Shown: positions 43,994 through 53,239 of the stretch, piece after piece
How the letters are laid out: each line of letters begins with the position of its first letter
Position numbering within the stretch: position 1 is the first letter of the stretch
DNA from: JAWKUK01 sp041398605
Lineage (GTDB): Bacteria > Planctomycetota > UBA1135 > GCA-002686595
DNA length: 64,000 bases
Reading direction: 5' to 3'
Assembly (NCBI GenBank): GCA_041398605.1
Contig: JAWKUK010000006.1
Coordinates: 124,001 to 188,000, forward strand
Notes under the pieces: model-generated
Told to the model about the DNA's origin: nothing
Seen by the model: only the letters and a program-made list of their open reading frames with translations
The model's database searches: none
Made by a program: the position numbers and the translations under genes

Positions 43994-45471
43994 GCGACGA
44001 CCCCGCCATGCAAGGGCCCGAGGGAATCGAGGGGACCGAGGGGACCGAGGGGATCGGAGGGATCGACGACCTGCGCCGCGGGCTGCGGGTCGGGACCGCC
44101 GCTGACGAAGCGCAGCTCGCAGCAGAGGCGCGCGAGCTCGAGGCGCTCGACGCCGCGCCGGCGCTGACTCGCTGGGCGAGCTTCCTGCGCCGCGGCGGAC
44201 CAGGCTATCTGCAGGCGGCGATGACGCTGGGCGGCGGGACGGCCGTCAGCGCGATCTTCGCCGGCCGGCTGTTCGGCTACCAGCTGCTCTGGGTCGCGCC
44301 GCTCGCGATGCTGCTCGGGATCGTGATGCTGGGCGCGCTCGCGCACCAGACGCTCTCGACGGGCCTACGGCCGTTGGACGCGATGCGCCGCTACGCGGGC
44401 GCGCCGGTCGCGTGGGGCTGGGCGCTCAGCGCCCTCTTGGCCTCGATCATCTGGCACTTTCCGCAGTACTCGCTCGCCGGCGGCGCGCTCTCGGACGCGC
44501 TCGCGGTCGGAGGGCTCACGCTGCCCCCCTTGGGCTCGGCCTTCATCGTCCTCGGGTTCGCGGTGTGGATGTCGCTCATGTACGGCCGCGGCGGCCGCGC
44601 GCTGCGGCTCTACGAGACGTCGGTCAAGGCGCTCGTGTGGGCGGTCGTCGCCGCGTTCGCTGTCGTCGTGATCGCATCGGCTGGGCGCACGGACTGGGGC
44701 ACTGTCGGGCGCGGCTTCATCCCGTCGCTGCCGGAGGCGCGCGGGGGCACGCAAAGCCTCACGCTCATCGTCGCGGGCCTCGCATCGGCGGTCGGCGTCA
44801 ACATGGTGTTCCTCTATCCCTACTCGCTGCGCGCGCGCGGCTGGGGCCGCGCCCACCGCAAGCTGGCGCGCTTCGACCTCTTCGCTGGGATGCTGCTGCC
44901 GTACACGCTCGCGACGAGCCTCGTCGTCATCGCGACGGCGAACACGATCCCGTGGGACCCAACGAGCGGCGAAGCCGCGAAGCTACAGGCGATCGACGCA
45001 GCGCGCTCGATCGGCTCGGTGCTGGGCGCGACGGAGGGCAGGCTCGTGTTCGACGTCGGGTTGCTCGCGATGGCCCTCTCGACGATCACGCTGCATATGG
45101 TGTGCGCGGGCTTTGTCGTCATGGAGCTCACGGGCGCCGCCTTCGGCAGCGCGCGCTGGCGCCTCGGGACGCTGCTGCCGGCGGTCGGCGTCCTGGGCCC
45201 GCTCGTCGGCCAGGACCTACTGTTCTGGCTCGCCATCCCCACATCAATCGTATGCGGGCTCTTCCTGCCGCTCGCGTACTACGGCATCACGCGCCTGCAG
45301 GCGAGCCGCGCGTACCTCGGCGAGGACCAACCGCGCGGCGCGCGCGGCGGCGCGATCCTCGCCGCGATGGTGCTGATCACCGGCTTCCTGACGTTCATGT
45401 TCGTGCGCGACCTGAGGACCCAAGGGCCGAGCTATCTCCAGAAGATCCGCGGCCAGGAGGCCCCCAAGTGA
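43990..45471 (+). CDS. Nramp-fold transporter without canonical metal-binding motifs
   Basis: A 493-residue polytopic protein with about eleven helices. The opening GPGYLQAAMTLGGGTAVSAI and AGRLFGYQLLWVAPLAM aligns with helix 1-2 of Nramp/SLC11 transporters. Where they have DPGN this protein has GGGT, and the helix-6 Met-Pro-His motif is replaced by NMVFLYPYSL. Both metal sites are therefore absent, so transport of an organic substrate is more likely than of Mn or Fe. The N-terminus has five 9-bp repeats (44020-44064). It overlaps the oxidoreductase gene before it and the DUF993 gene after it (GTGA), so it is probably the uptake system of the cluster. Confidence 0.8.
   Translation: MSDDPAMQGPEGIEGTEGTEGIGGIDDLRRGLRVGTAADEAQLAAEARELEALDAAPALTRWASFLRRGGPGYLQAAMTLGGGTAVSAIFAGRLFGYQLLWVAPLAMLLGIVMLGALAHQTLSTGLRPLDAMRRYAGAPVAWGWALSALLASIIWHFPQYSLAGGALSDALAVGGLTLPPLGSAFIVLGFAVWMSLMYGRGGRALRLYETSVKALVWAVVAAFAVVVIASAGRTDWGTVGRGFIPSLPEARGGTQSLTLIVAGLASAVGVNMVFLYPYSLRARGWGRAHRKLARFDLFAGMLLPYTLATSLVVIATANTIPWDPTSGEAAKLQAIDAARSIGSVLGATEGRLVFDVGLLAMALSTITLHMVCAGFVVMELTGAAFGSARWRLGTLLPAVGVLGPLVGQDLLFWLAIPTSIVCGLFLPLAYYGITRLQASRAYLGEDQPRGARGGAILAAMVLITGFLTFMFVRDLRTQGPSYLQKIRGQEAPK
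44020..44064 (+). repeat. 9-bp in-frame tandem repeat, five degenerate copies
   Basis: Five units near GAGGGGACC (two exact, the others with ATC or a purine change) encode EGI, EGT, EGT, EGI, GGI in the soluble N-terminus of the Nramp-fold protein. Confidence 0.85.
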
Positions 45472-46661
45472 CGCGCGCAACGGCCCCTTTGGGCGCGACG
45501 TCGGTGGTCATCGATGGCGATGCGCTCGCCACCTTTCGCGCCCGCGTCGCCCCGAACACCAAGCCCGTGCGCGTCGCCTTCGCTGCGGCGCACGTGGCGT
45601 TCCACGGCTCCTACGCGGCGGTCGAGCACTCGTCGGCCCACCCAGGCACGGCGGCGGAGATCGCAGAGCACGTCGACTGGGAGACGACGCTCCACCTGCG
45701 CCAGCGCATCGCCGCTCACGGCTTTGGCATCGCCGAGGCGATGGACACGGCGCAGCGCTTCGACGTCGGCTGGCAGGTCGCGGCGCGGCTGATCGAAGAG
45801 ACCGGCCGGCTGAAGCTGCCGGGCGGCTTCGTCGCAGGCGCCGGCGTCGATCACCTGGCGGTGGTGCGCGATCGGCGCGACCTCGTCGACGGTGTGGTGC
45901 ATCAGGTCGAGTTCATCCAGGCCGCGGGCGGCATCCCGATCATTCTCCCGATGCCGTGGCTGACCGCGCACAGCGCGAGTGCCGACGACTACGTCGAGGT
46001 CTACGGCGCGATCATCCGCCAGTGCCGCGCGCCGCTCCTCGTCCACTGGCTCGGCGAGATGTTCCATCCCGGGCTCCGCGGCTACTTTCCTGGCGACTCG
46101 TTCGAGCGCGTCATGGACCTCGACCCGAACATCGTGCGCGGCTGCAAGCTGTCGCTCCTGGACGCGGCGCACGAGCGCGCGACGCGCGCGCGCCTCTTGC
46201 CGCGGGGCCAAGTCGTCATGACCGGCGACGACTTCAACTTCGCCGAGCTGATCGCTGGAGCAGGGCCGCCGACGGGCTGGTCCGAGCTCCAGGGCCAGCC
46301 GCTCGCGCTCGGGCCGTTCAGCCACGCGCTGCTCGGTGTCTTCGACGCGGTCGCGGCGCCGGCGGGGGTCGCGCTGTCTCTGCTCGCCGCGGGCGACCGC
46401 AACGGCTACGACACGCTGATGGCGCCGTGCGAGGCGCTGGGCCGCCACCTGTTCGAGGCCCCGACGCAGCACTACAAGGCCGGCGTCGCGTTCCTCGCTT
46501 GGCTCGACGGCGCGCAGCCGAACCCGATGCTCGCGAACCACGCCGAGCGCGCTCGCTCGAAGGACCACTACCGGCGCGCGCTGGAGCTCGCCGCCGCGGC
46601 GCGCGTGTTCTCGGACGCAGCCACGGTCGCCGAGCGCGCCGCGGCGTTCTTCGCCGACTGA
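45468..46661 (+). CDS. DUF993 family protein (TIM-barrel, dihydrodipicolinate-synthase-like)
   Basis: 397 residues from a GTG whose TGA overlap couples it to the transporter gene. Recognised as DUF993: VRVAFAAAHVAFHGSYAAVE, HVDWETTLHLRQRIAAHGFG, LAVVRDRRDLVDGVVHQVEF, IRQCRAPLLVHWLGEMFHPG, RGCKLSLLDAAHERATRARL and QVVMTGDDFNFAELI. It has barrel-like repeats. The Lys in GCKLSLL is a candidate Schiff-base residue, as in class I aldolases of the DapA superfamily. That is inference. It is the last gene of the cluster; the family's reaction is not established as far as I know. Confidence 0.85.
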   Translation: MTRATAPLGATSVVIDGDALATFRARVAPNTKPVRVAFAAAHVAFHGSYAAVEHSSAHPGTAAEIAEHVDWETTLHLRQRIAAHGFGIAEAMDTAQRFDVGWQVAARLIEETGRLKLPGGFVAGAGVDHLAVVRDRRDLVDGVVHQVEFIQAAGGIPIILPMPWLTAHSASADDYVEVYGAIIRQCRAPLLVHWLGEMFHPGLRGYFPGDSFERVMDLDPNIVRGCKLSLLDAAHERATRARLLPRGQVVMTGDDFNFAELIAGAGPPTGWSELQGQPLALGPFSHALLGVFDAVAAPAGVALSLLAAGDRNGYDTLMAPCEALGRHLFEAPTQHYKAGVAFLAWLDGAQPNPMLANHAERARSKDHYRRALELAAAARVFSDAATVAERAAAFFAD

Positions 46662-46690
46662 CGAGGGTGCCCCGACGGTGAGCACAAGGT

Positions 46691-46714
46691 CGCCGGGGCC
46701 GTCAGGACCCGGCG
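46691..46714 (+). terminator. Possible terminator of the DUF993 operon
   Basis: CGCCGGG (46691-46697) pairs with CCCGGCG (46708-46714) with a 10-nt loop, 30 nt after the DUF993 stop. There is no T tract. Confidence 0.35.
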
Positions 46715-46857
46715 CCCCACGGGTCATCCGCGTCTCTGTCCGCCCTTGGGTCGTGGAGCAACGAGGGCGCCGATCGCGGCTGCGCAATGGCGCGCTCGCG
46801 CGTCGGAATTCGTCTGAACCCAGGTAACTCGCCAGCCAGACGCGGGGTACCTGTGGC

Positions 46858-48011
46858 ATGTCCAATCGACTCCTCGCGTGTTGCGGCGCGAGGACGGCCT
46901 GCTGGCTCGCCCTCGCTTCGACGCCTGCCCTGTCCCAGACGCCCTGTCCCAGACGCCCTGCCCCCCCGAGCGCCTGCCTTCTCCGCTCGCGATTGCGCTG
47001 CCCGATGACGGGCTCGCAGCCCGCGCGCTGGCGCCCAAGCGCTCCACACCTTCGATCGTCGTCGCAGCGAAGCTCGCGACCCTGGTCGAGCGGAACGTAC
47101 CGGGTTGGACGAGTGAGGTCATCCGCGCTGCACAGTCGGACGAGCCCGCCGTCCGCGCCGCCGCGATCTGGCACATCGGCAGCTATGGCTCACGCGAAGG
47201 TCTCGTCTGGGCGGTCGACGTGCTCGAGCGCGAGGTGCGCGCTGGCCTGGCGTGGCGCGCGGTCGAGGCGCTGCGCTACTTGACTGGCCAGGACCTCGGC
47301 CGCGACGCTGCCGCATGGCGCGAGTCCATCGATGCGCTCCCCCTCGATTGGACGGCCGCTCAGGTCCGAGGCGTGACGGCTTGGGGCACGCCGGTCGACG
47401 CGTCCGTCGCGGACCTCACGAAGTTCGACCCGCGCAGCGATCGCCTGGGTGTGGTCGTGCACCTGGCCGCGCCGCCGCCCGCCAAGGACGAACGACCGAA
47501 GCCCAATACCCGCCGCGAGCGTGTGATCGCTGCGCGCGGCGGCGGAACTGCCCGCTCGACCATCACGACGGACGACGTGCTCGACGCGCTGCGCGCCTCC
47601 TTCCGCTTGGCGCCCGCGGCGGCCCAGGTTCACCCGATTGGCGCGGGAGTGACTGCAGCGCGCCTCTCGGACGAGCCATCGTCCCTCTCAGCGCTAGACC
47701 TGGACGCGATGTTCGCGCTGTTCGAAGCCACCGATACAGCCCCAGAGGGTGACCTCTATGCGGCGCTAGGAGCGGCGCTCGCTGTGCGCGATGTCGATCG
47801 CATTCTCTTGGTGACCCGCGGCGGCCCTTGCGGCGGAGAACACGCCGAGCTCGAGCTCATCGTCGACCTCGTCCTCCAGCACGCCAAGTTCCGCCATCTC
47901 GTCTTCGACGTCGTGTTGGTCGACCCTCCTGAGCCGTCGGTCGCGCAGCTTAAGCGCCTGGCGGAGGCCACCCGCGGCCGCTGTCTGCGCGTCACGCCGA
48001 ACAAGCGTTGA
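46858..48011 (+). CDS. Exported HEAT/VWA-like protein, frameshifted by a 14-bp duplication
   Basis: Reading starts at ATG 46858 with MSNRLLACCGARTACWLALA then STPALSQ, a signal peptide. At 46927-46954 a 14-bp unit is duplicated and shifts the frame. The body continues to 48011 in a different frame, with a GTG at 46878 that would start it without the signal. Removing one copy joins ALSQTPCPPERLPSPL into a 379-residue protein. The body has a HEAT-like helix pair (VIRAAQSDEPAVRAAAIWHI) and a von Willebrand-like second half (DLYAALGAALAVRDVDRILL, FRHLVFDVVLVDPPEPS). Function unknown; protein binding in the periplasm is likely. No other gene is close in the same orientation. Confidence 0.7.
46927..46954. 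repeat. 14-bp exact tandem duplication
   Basis: GCCCTGTCCCAGAC occurs at 46927-46940 and again at 46941-46954, followed by a partial third copy GCCCTG. The unit is not a multiple of three, unlike the other coding repeats in this window, and it switches the reading frame of the surrounding gene. Confidence 0.95.
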
Positions 48012-48266
48012 AGGGCGCATCCAGCGAATCGGAATGGTGCGTGCGGGCAGATTGTCTTCATGGCGATCTCCCGCCGAGACGGAACGTGCAGGCGTGGGAG
48101 CGCCGCGTGACCCGGGGTGAGGCGCTGCCAGGGAGGTGAGCCCTCGGCCAGGCGTTTCGCAGGAAATCCACAGGAGGGCTGTCGTCGCCGCCGAGCACCG
48201 ACGTTCTCGAGGGGGTGTCCCAGCGGCGCAGCGCGCCAGCACCCACCTCTCCCTCGAGACGTCCCC

Positions 48267-49942
48267 ATGTCGAACTCCGCCCGCTTCACCGCGCTCTCTG
48301 CCTTTGCGACCGGCTGCCTCGCGCTCCCCCTGGGCGCCCAAGTGCCCCACGCAGTGATCTACACCGAGCTCCCTACTTCGCCGACTTCGCTCATTCCCGG
48401 AGCGGCCGGCGCGCGCTTCGGCGCGCTCGATGACATCGACCAGTCCCCGAACGGCGCGCACTGGACGCTGCATGCGCGCTCCACGGGTTCATCGTCGTTC
48501 GACAATCACTTCATCGCCGACGGCGCGCTGGTCCTGCGCGAGTTCTTCTCGACGCTGCCGTGGGATCCGAGCCAGAGCTGGCGCGGCGGCCGCAGCCGCG
48601 TGAACGACGCGGGCCAGATCGCGCTCGCGGCCGAGTCCGCCGGCAGCCCGCGGTACATCGTGCGCGGCGACAACGCAGGTCAAGGCGCATGGACGGTCCT
48701 GCGGCGCGAAGGTGACAGCGTCACGGGCAGCGCCGCGACGTGGACGCAGTTCTTCGCAGCGTCGATCACCACGGACGCGCGGGTCGGCTTTGCCGGCAAC
48801 GCCTCCGGCAGCCTGCGGGCCGCGTCCTTCGACGGCGCGACGGTGGCGCTCACCCAGAGCACGGTCCCGACAGGCTCATCATCAGGCGGAGCGCTGACCC
48901 AAATCGACCCCGCGGACTTCGGCTTCCAGGTGAGCGCAGACGGCGCGACCTGGGCGTTCCTGGGCGCGGTCGGCGGCGCCAACGCGCTGGTCGTGAACAA
49001 CCAAGTCGCCCTCGAGGTCGGACAACCCGTCCCCGGCTCGGGGTTCACGCGCGACATCCTCCGCGTCACGGGCCACTCGGTGGACCCGTCGGGGCGCTCG
49101 TTTGGCTGGGGCTTGAACGAGGTCGACAATCGCGACTGGGTCGTACGCGACGGCGTTGTGCTGGCGCAGGAGTTCGACCCGATCGTGCCTGGGAGCAGCG
49201 AGCTCTGGGGCAACACCTCGACCCTGAATCCGGGCTTCTTCCACGCCGTCGGGAATCGCGCGGGTGACTACGTGATCGTCGGCCGAACCCGAGCGAGCGC
49301 AGACATCGTCGTCGTCATGAACGGCCAAACGGTGCTCGCCCGCGGCGGCGACCCGATCGACGTGGACGGCAATGGCCTCTTCGACGACAACGCGATCCTG
49401 GGCGGCATCAGCCAGATCGGCGGCCTTGGTGACAACGGGGAGCCTCCTCGCCATCGTGACCCTCTTCACGCCCGGGTTCTCGCAGCTCGGTGACGCCCTC
49501 GTGCGCTTCGACGTGCCGCCGAGCGGGCTCGGCAGCGTCTACTGCAACTCGACGCCGAACTCGACGGGCGCGCAGGCGCGGCTGACGCTCAGCGGCAGCG
49601 ACATGGTGGCGAACAACGCTCTGACGCTCACCTGCGGCGACCTCCCGACGCAGTCATTCGGCTACTTCCTCACGGGGCGGGTCCAAGCGAGCGTCCCCAA
49701 CGCTTGGCGGGTCCCAGGGCACGCGCCGTGCCTCGGCGGCGCCGTTGGCCGCGGCGTCGGTGGCGGCGCGCAGAACTCTGCGCGACGGGCTCCGTCGCGG
49801 TCCAGGTCGATCTCATGGCGCTCCTGTCCCTGACGGGCTTCCGCGGCGCCGGCGAGACCTGGAGCTTCCAGTACTGGTACAGGGACGCGAACCCCGCGGT
49901 CACGTCGAACCTCTCACCTGCGTCGCGGTGACGCTGCATTGA
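48267..49942 (+). pseudogene. Secreted protein with STPNSTG-type C-terminal domain, three frameshifts
   Basis: Starts at 48267 with signal peptide MSNSARFTALSAFATGCLAL then PLGAQ. The body has weak repeated beta patterns (LDDIDQSPNGAHWTLHARST, QIDPADFGFQVSADGATWAF) resembling choice-of-anchor secreted proteins. The frame is lost at the G run 49437-49440 and continues as SLLAIVTLFTPGF. Then comes a C-terminal domain with GSVYCNSTPNSTGAQARLTL and MVANNALTLTCGDLPTQSFG. A second break near 49778-49785 is followed by TGSVAVQVDLMALL and AGETWSFQYWYRDANP. A third near 49913-49925 lets the final VAVTLH end at 49942. The domain is one I associate with planctomycete secreted proteins. Breaks may be sequencing errors. 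Confidence 0.65.
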
Positions 49943-49998
49943 GCGCATGCGACTACCATCAGCGTGAGGGACCTGCGCCGCGCCGAAGCCCCTATCGC

Positions 49999-52575
49999 AT
50001 GGACCAAATCGAAGCAGCCTCGATCCCGGAAGAGGCCGCGTACGACGAGTACCTGGCGGCGGCGGAGCGTGGCGAGCTTGGGACGTCGCCGCATTCCTGG
50101 TCGAACGCCGGCTCGAGGGCGCGAGCGAGCTCCGCGCGCGCCTCGAAGAGTGGCGCCGCGTCGTCGTGCGCTCGGGCCTCGCCGCGAGCGCCACGGACGC
50201 TTGGATCCCGCGCGAGATCGGACCGTATCGCGTCCTCGAGCGGATCGGGAGCGGCGGCTTCGGCGTCGTCTACCGAGCGGAGCAAGCGGCGCCGGCTACC
50301 CGCACCGTCGCGCTGAAGGTGATCAAGCCGGGGATGGACTCCGAGGAGGTCAGCGCGCGGTTCGCGTCCGAACAGGCGACCCTCGCGCAGATGGACCACC
50401 CGGGGATCGCGCGCGTGCTGGACGCTGGGACAACGGAGCGCCAGCGCCGTACTTCGTGATGGAGCATCGTGCCCGGCGATGCGATCACGACCTTCTGTGA
50501 CCGCGAGCGGCTGCCGGTCCCTCAACGCGTCGCGCTGTTCCTGCAGGTCTGCGACGCCGTGCAGCACGCGCACCAAAAGGGCGTGATCCACCGCGACCTG
50601 AAGCCCAGCAACGTGCTGGTCCGCAAGGTCGATGGCGCGCCGGTCGCCAAGGTCATCGACTTCGGCGTCGCCAAGGCGCTGCATGGGAACGACGATGCGA
50701 GCAGCGTGCTGCGACGGCGCGACGGCGCGCTGGTCGGGACGCTCGAATACATGGCGCCCGAGCAGGCGGCCCAGGCGGGCGCGGGCGCGGTCGATACGCG
50801 CGTGGACATCTACTCGATGGGGTTCTGCTCTACGAGCTGCTCGCTGGGCGCTTGCCGATCGACGTGCGTGCGAGCGCGCGCGCGAGCGGCACTGACGTCG
50901 TCCGGGCGCTGCTGGACGTGACGCCTCCCCCGCCGTCACAACGCCTCAGCGACGCAGCCGCCGCAGCCCGCGGAACGACGCGGGCGCGGCTCGCGAAGGC
51001 GCTCGCGAGGGACCTCGACTGGATCACGCTGCGAGCGCTCGAGAAGGAGCCCGCGCGACGCTACGCATCGGCGTCTGAGCTCTCCGCGGACCTGCGCCGC
51101 CACCTGCAGGGCGAGGCCGTGCTCGCGGGCCCGCCCAGCGCGCGCTATCGCCTCGGCAAGTTCGTGCGGCGCCACCGGTTCCCCGTCGCGAGCGCGTCCG
51201 CGGCGCTGCTCGTCCTCGTGGCCGCAACGATCACGACGTCCATGGCCTGGCTTGACGCGCGCGCAGCACGCGATGCGGCGCGCAGGCAAGCGGCCGAGTC
51301 GCTCGCGGTCACGCGCTTCATGCGCTCGATGTGGTCCTTTGCGCGCCCGAGCGGGCAAGAATCAGGGGTGATCCCGGCGGTGGCGCTGCTGGATGAGGCC
51401 TCGCAGGCGCTCGACGACGCGCTGGCGAACGAGACGAGCGTGCGGATCACGCTGCGCTCGACCCTCGGCGAGATCAACCTCGACCTCGAGCGGCTCGCCG
51501 AAGCAGAGCGCGAGATGCGCGCGGCGCTGGCGCTCGGCCGGAGCGACCCCGCGACCAGCCCCAAGGACCTCGCCACACTGACGCACAACCTGGCGTCTGT
51601 GCTCGCTGCGCGGTCCAACTGGGTTGAAGCCGAGCCGCTGGCGCGCGCCGCGCTCGAGCTGCGTATTGCAGCCCTGGGCGACGGCCACATCGACGTCGCG
51701 GCGAGCCTCGACCTCTTGGCGCGCGAGCGCGCGTTCGCAGGCCAGACGGACGAGGCGCTCGCGCTGGCGAGGCGCGCATGGGAGATCGCTGCGCGGGAAG
51801 AGCCGACGGACTCGCTGCGCGCGACGTCAATCGCCAGCAACCTCGCGACCTACCTGCGTGACTCCGGCGACCTGGACGCGGCGCGCGCGCTCTTGGAGCA
51901 GGTCTCTGCAGCGCGGCAGCGCACGCTCGGCGCGGATCACCCCGATACGCTCGCGGCGCTGTCAAACCTCGCGCTGGTCTGGCACCGTCAAGGTCGGCAC
52001 GCCGAGGCCGCGGCGACCTTCGAGGCGATCCTCGCCGCGCAAGAGCGCTTGTTCGGCCCGGAGCACCTCGCGATTTCCTGGCGCGCGCTTGCAACAACGT
52101 CGCGACGCAGCGGCTCCTCTTGGAGGACCGCGCGCGCGCCCTGCCGCTGCTAGAGCGCGCCGTCGTGATCTTCGAGCGCGAGCTGCCCGAGGGGCACCCG
52201 ACGCGGATCACCGTGACGAGCAATCTCGCCAAGGTGCTCGCGGAGCTCGGCGAGGGCGACCAGGCGCTCACGCGGGCCAGGTCCGCCGTCGCGCAGTGTG
52301 ACGCGCACTTGGCGCCCGAGCACATGCTGCATGGCGTGACCCGCGCGGTCCTCGGGCAGGCGCTGCTTACGACAGGTGCCAACAAAGAGGCGCGTGAGGC
52401 GCTGACGCGCGCAGTGAGCGTGCTCGCTGCGAAGCGCGGTGATTCGGACCCGGCTACGGTCCGGACGATGCGGCGCCTCAGCGAGGCCTGTGCCCGCCTC
52501 GACGAAGTGGATGCCGCGACGGAGTGGAGCGCGCGCGCCGCTGCTGCGGAGGCGGGCGTTCGAGCGCCTGAGTGA
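49999..52575 (+). pseudogene. PknB-type Ser/Thr kinase with C-terminal TPRs, frameshifted
   Basis: ATG at 49999 (MDQIEAASIPEEAAYDEYLA). The kinase domain has GSGGFGVVYRAEQ, VALKVIKPGMDS (Lys), HRDLKPSNVLV, KVIDFGVAKAL and GTLEYMAPEQAA. A membrane helix follows (FPVASASAALLVLVAATITT), then TPR-like pairs (LATLTHNLASVLAARSNWVE, HPDTLAALSNLALVWHRQGR). The frame is broken at the G run 50080-50082, near 50430-50436, near 50464-50470, at the G run 50819-50822 and near 52080-52090. The largest intact pieces are 50469-50921 and 50852-52153. Correcting single bases restores a canonical protein of about 860 residues. It is convergent with an ECF sigma gene 26 nt away, a pairing common in planctomycetes. 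Confidence 0.75.
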
Positions 52576-52601
52576 GCTCGCGCGCGGCCTCCCGTGCAGC
52601 G

Positions 52602-53213
52602 TCAGCGCGGCGACGCGCGCACGAGCAGCTCGTAGGCGCGGCGGAAGCGCTCCAGGGCGCGCTGTCGCGCGCGCGTCGCTGCACGGACCTCGACCGCGAG
52701 GCGCGCCGCCAGCTCGTCGTCGGTGGCGCCCTCGCGCACGGCCAGCAGGATCTCTTGGTCCCGAGGCAGGAGCGCGCCGATCGCGCGCGTCGCAAACGCG
52801 TGCTGGTCGCGCGCCTCCGCCCATGTCCGCGGGCCCGGGCCTGCCGCGGTCAAGTCGAGCCCTGGGGTCCCGGAGAGCGACGAGGGAGGGCCGACACCGC
52901 TCAGCCGCAGCATCGGTCCCGCGTTGCGACGGGCGGCGCTCCAGTAGCGCTGGCGATCGACGATGTGGTTCTGCGCGACCTGTCCGAGCCATGTCTTGAA
53001 CTGGCCTTCGCCGAGGTGTTCGAAGGTCGACTCGGCGCGCAGCGCGCGCAAGCGCACGTCTTGCACGAGGTCGTCGAGGCCATCGACGCGCAGCAGCCAG
53101 CCCGCGCGGCGCTCGATGAGGCGCTGCAGCCAGGGCGCGTGCATGACCAGCAGCGCCTCCAGGTCCCCGCCCGCATCAGGTGTCGCGCGGGGGTTCGGCT
53201 CGGAATCGACCAT
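52602..53213 (-). CDS. ECF-family RNA polymerase sigma factor
   Basis: 203 residues from ATG 53213. Region 2 reads LLVMHAPWLQRLIERRAGWL, LDDLVQDVRLRALRAE, GQFKTWLGQVAQNHIVDRQR (core binding and -10 recognition). Region 4 reads LLPRDQEILLAVREGATDDE then LAARLAVEVRAATRARQRAL (-35 helix-turn-helix). A Gly/Pro-rich linker joins them. The gene is intact even though its neighbours are frameshifted. It is convergent with the PknB-TPR kinase; sigma factors of this type are often controlled by an adjacent kinase. No anti-sigma gene is visible. Confidence 0.9.
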   Translation of the reverse strand: MVDSEPNPRATPDAGGDLEALLVMHAPWLQRLIERRAGWLLRVDGLDDLVQDVRLRALRAESTFEHLGEGQFKTWLGQVAQNHIVDRQRYWSAARRNAGPMLRLSGVGPPSSLSGTPGLDLTAAGPGPRTWAEARDQHAFATRAIGALLPRDQEILLAVREGATDDELAARLAVEVRAATRARQRALERFRRAYELLVRASPR

Positions 53214-53239
53214 GTCCGCACGAAGTCTACCCCGCGCCG

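Noticed and set aside
45472..47174. Long minus-strand open frame opposite the DUF993 gene
   Set aside because: No motif is present and the composition is that of a shadow; the DUF993 match on the plus strand is unambiguous.
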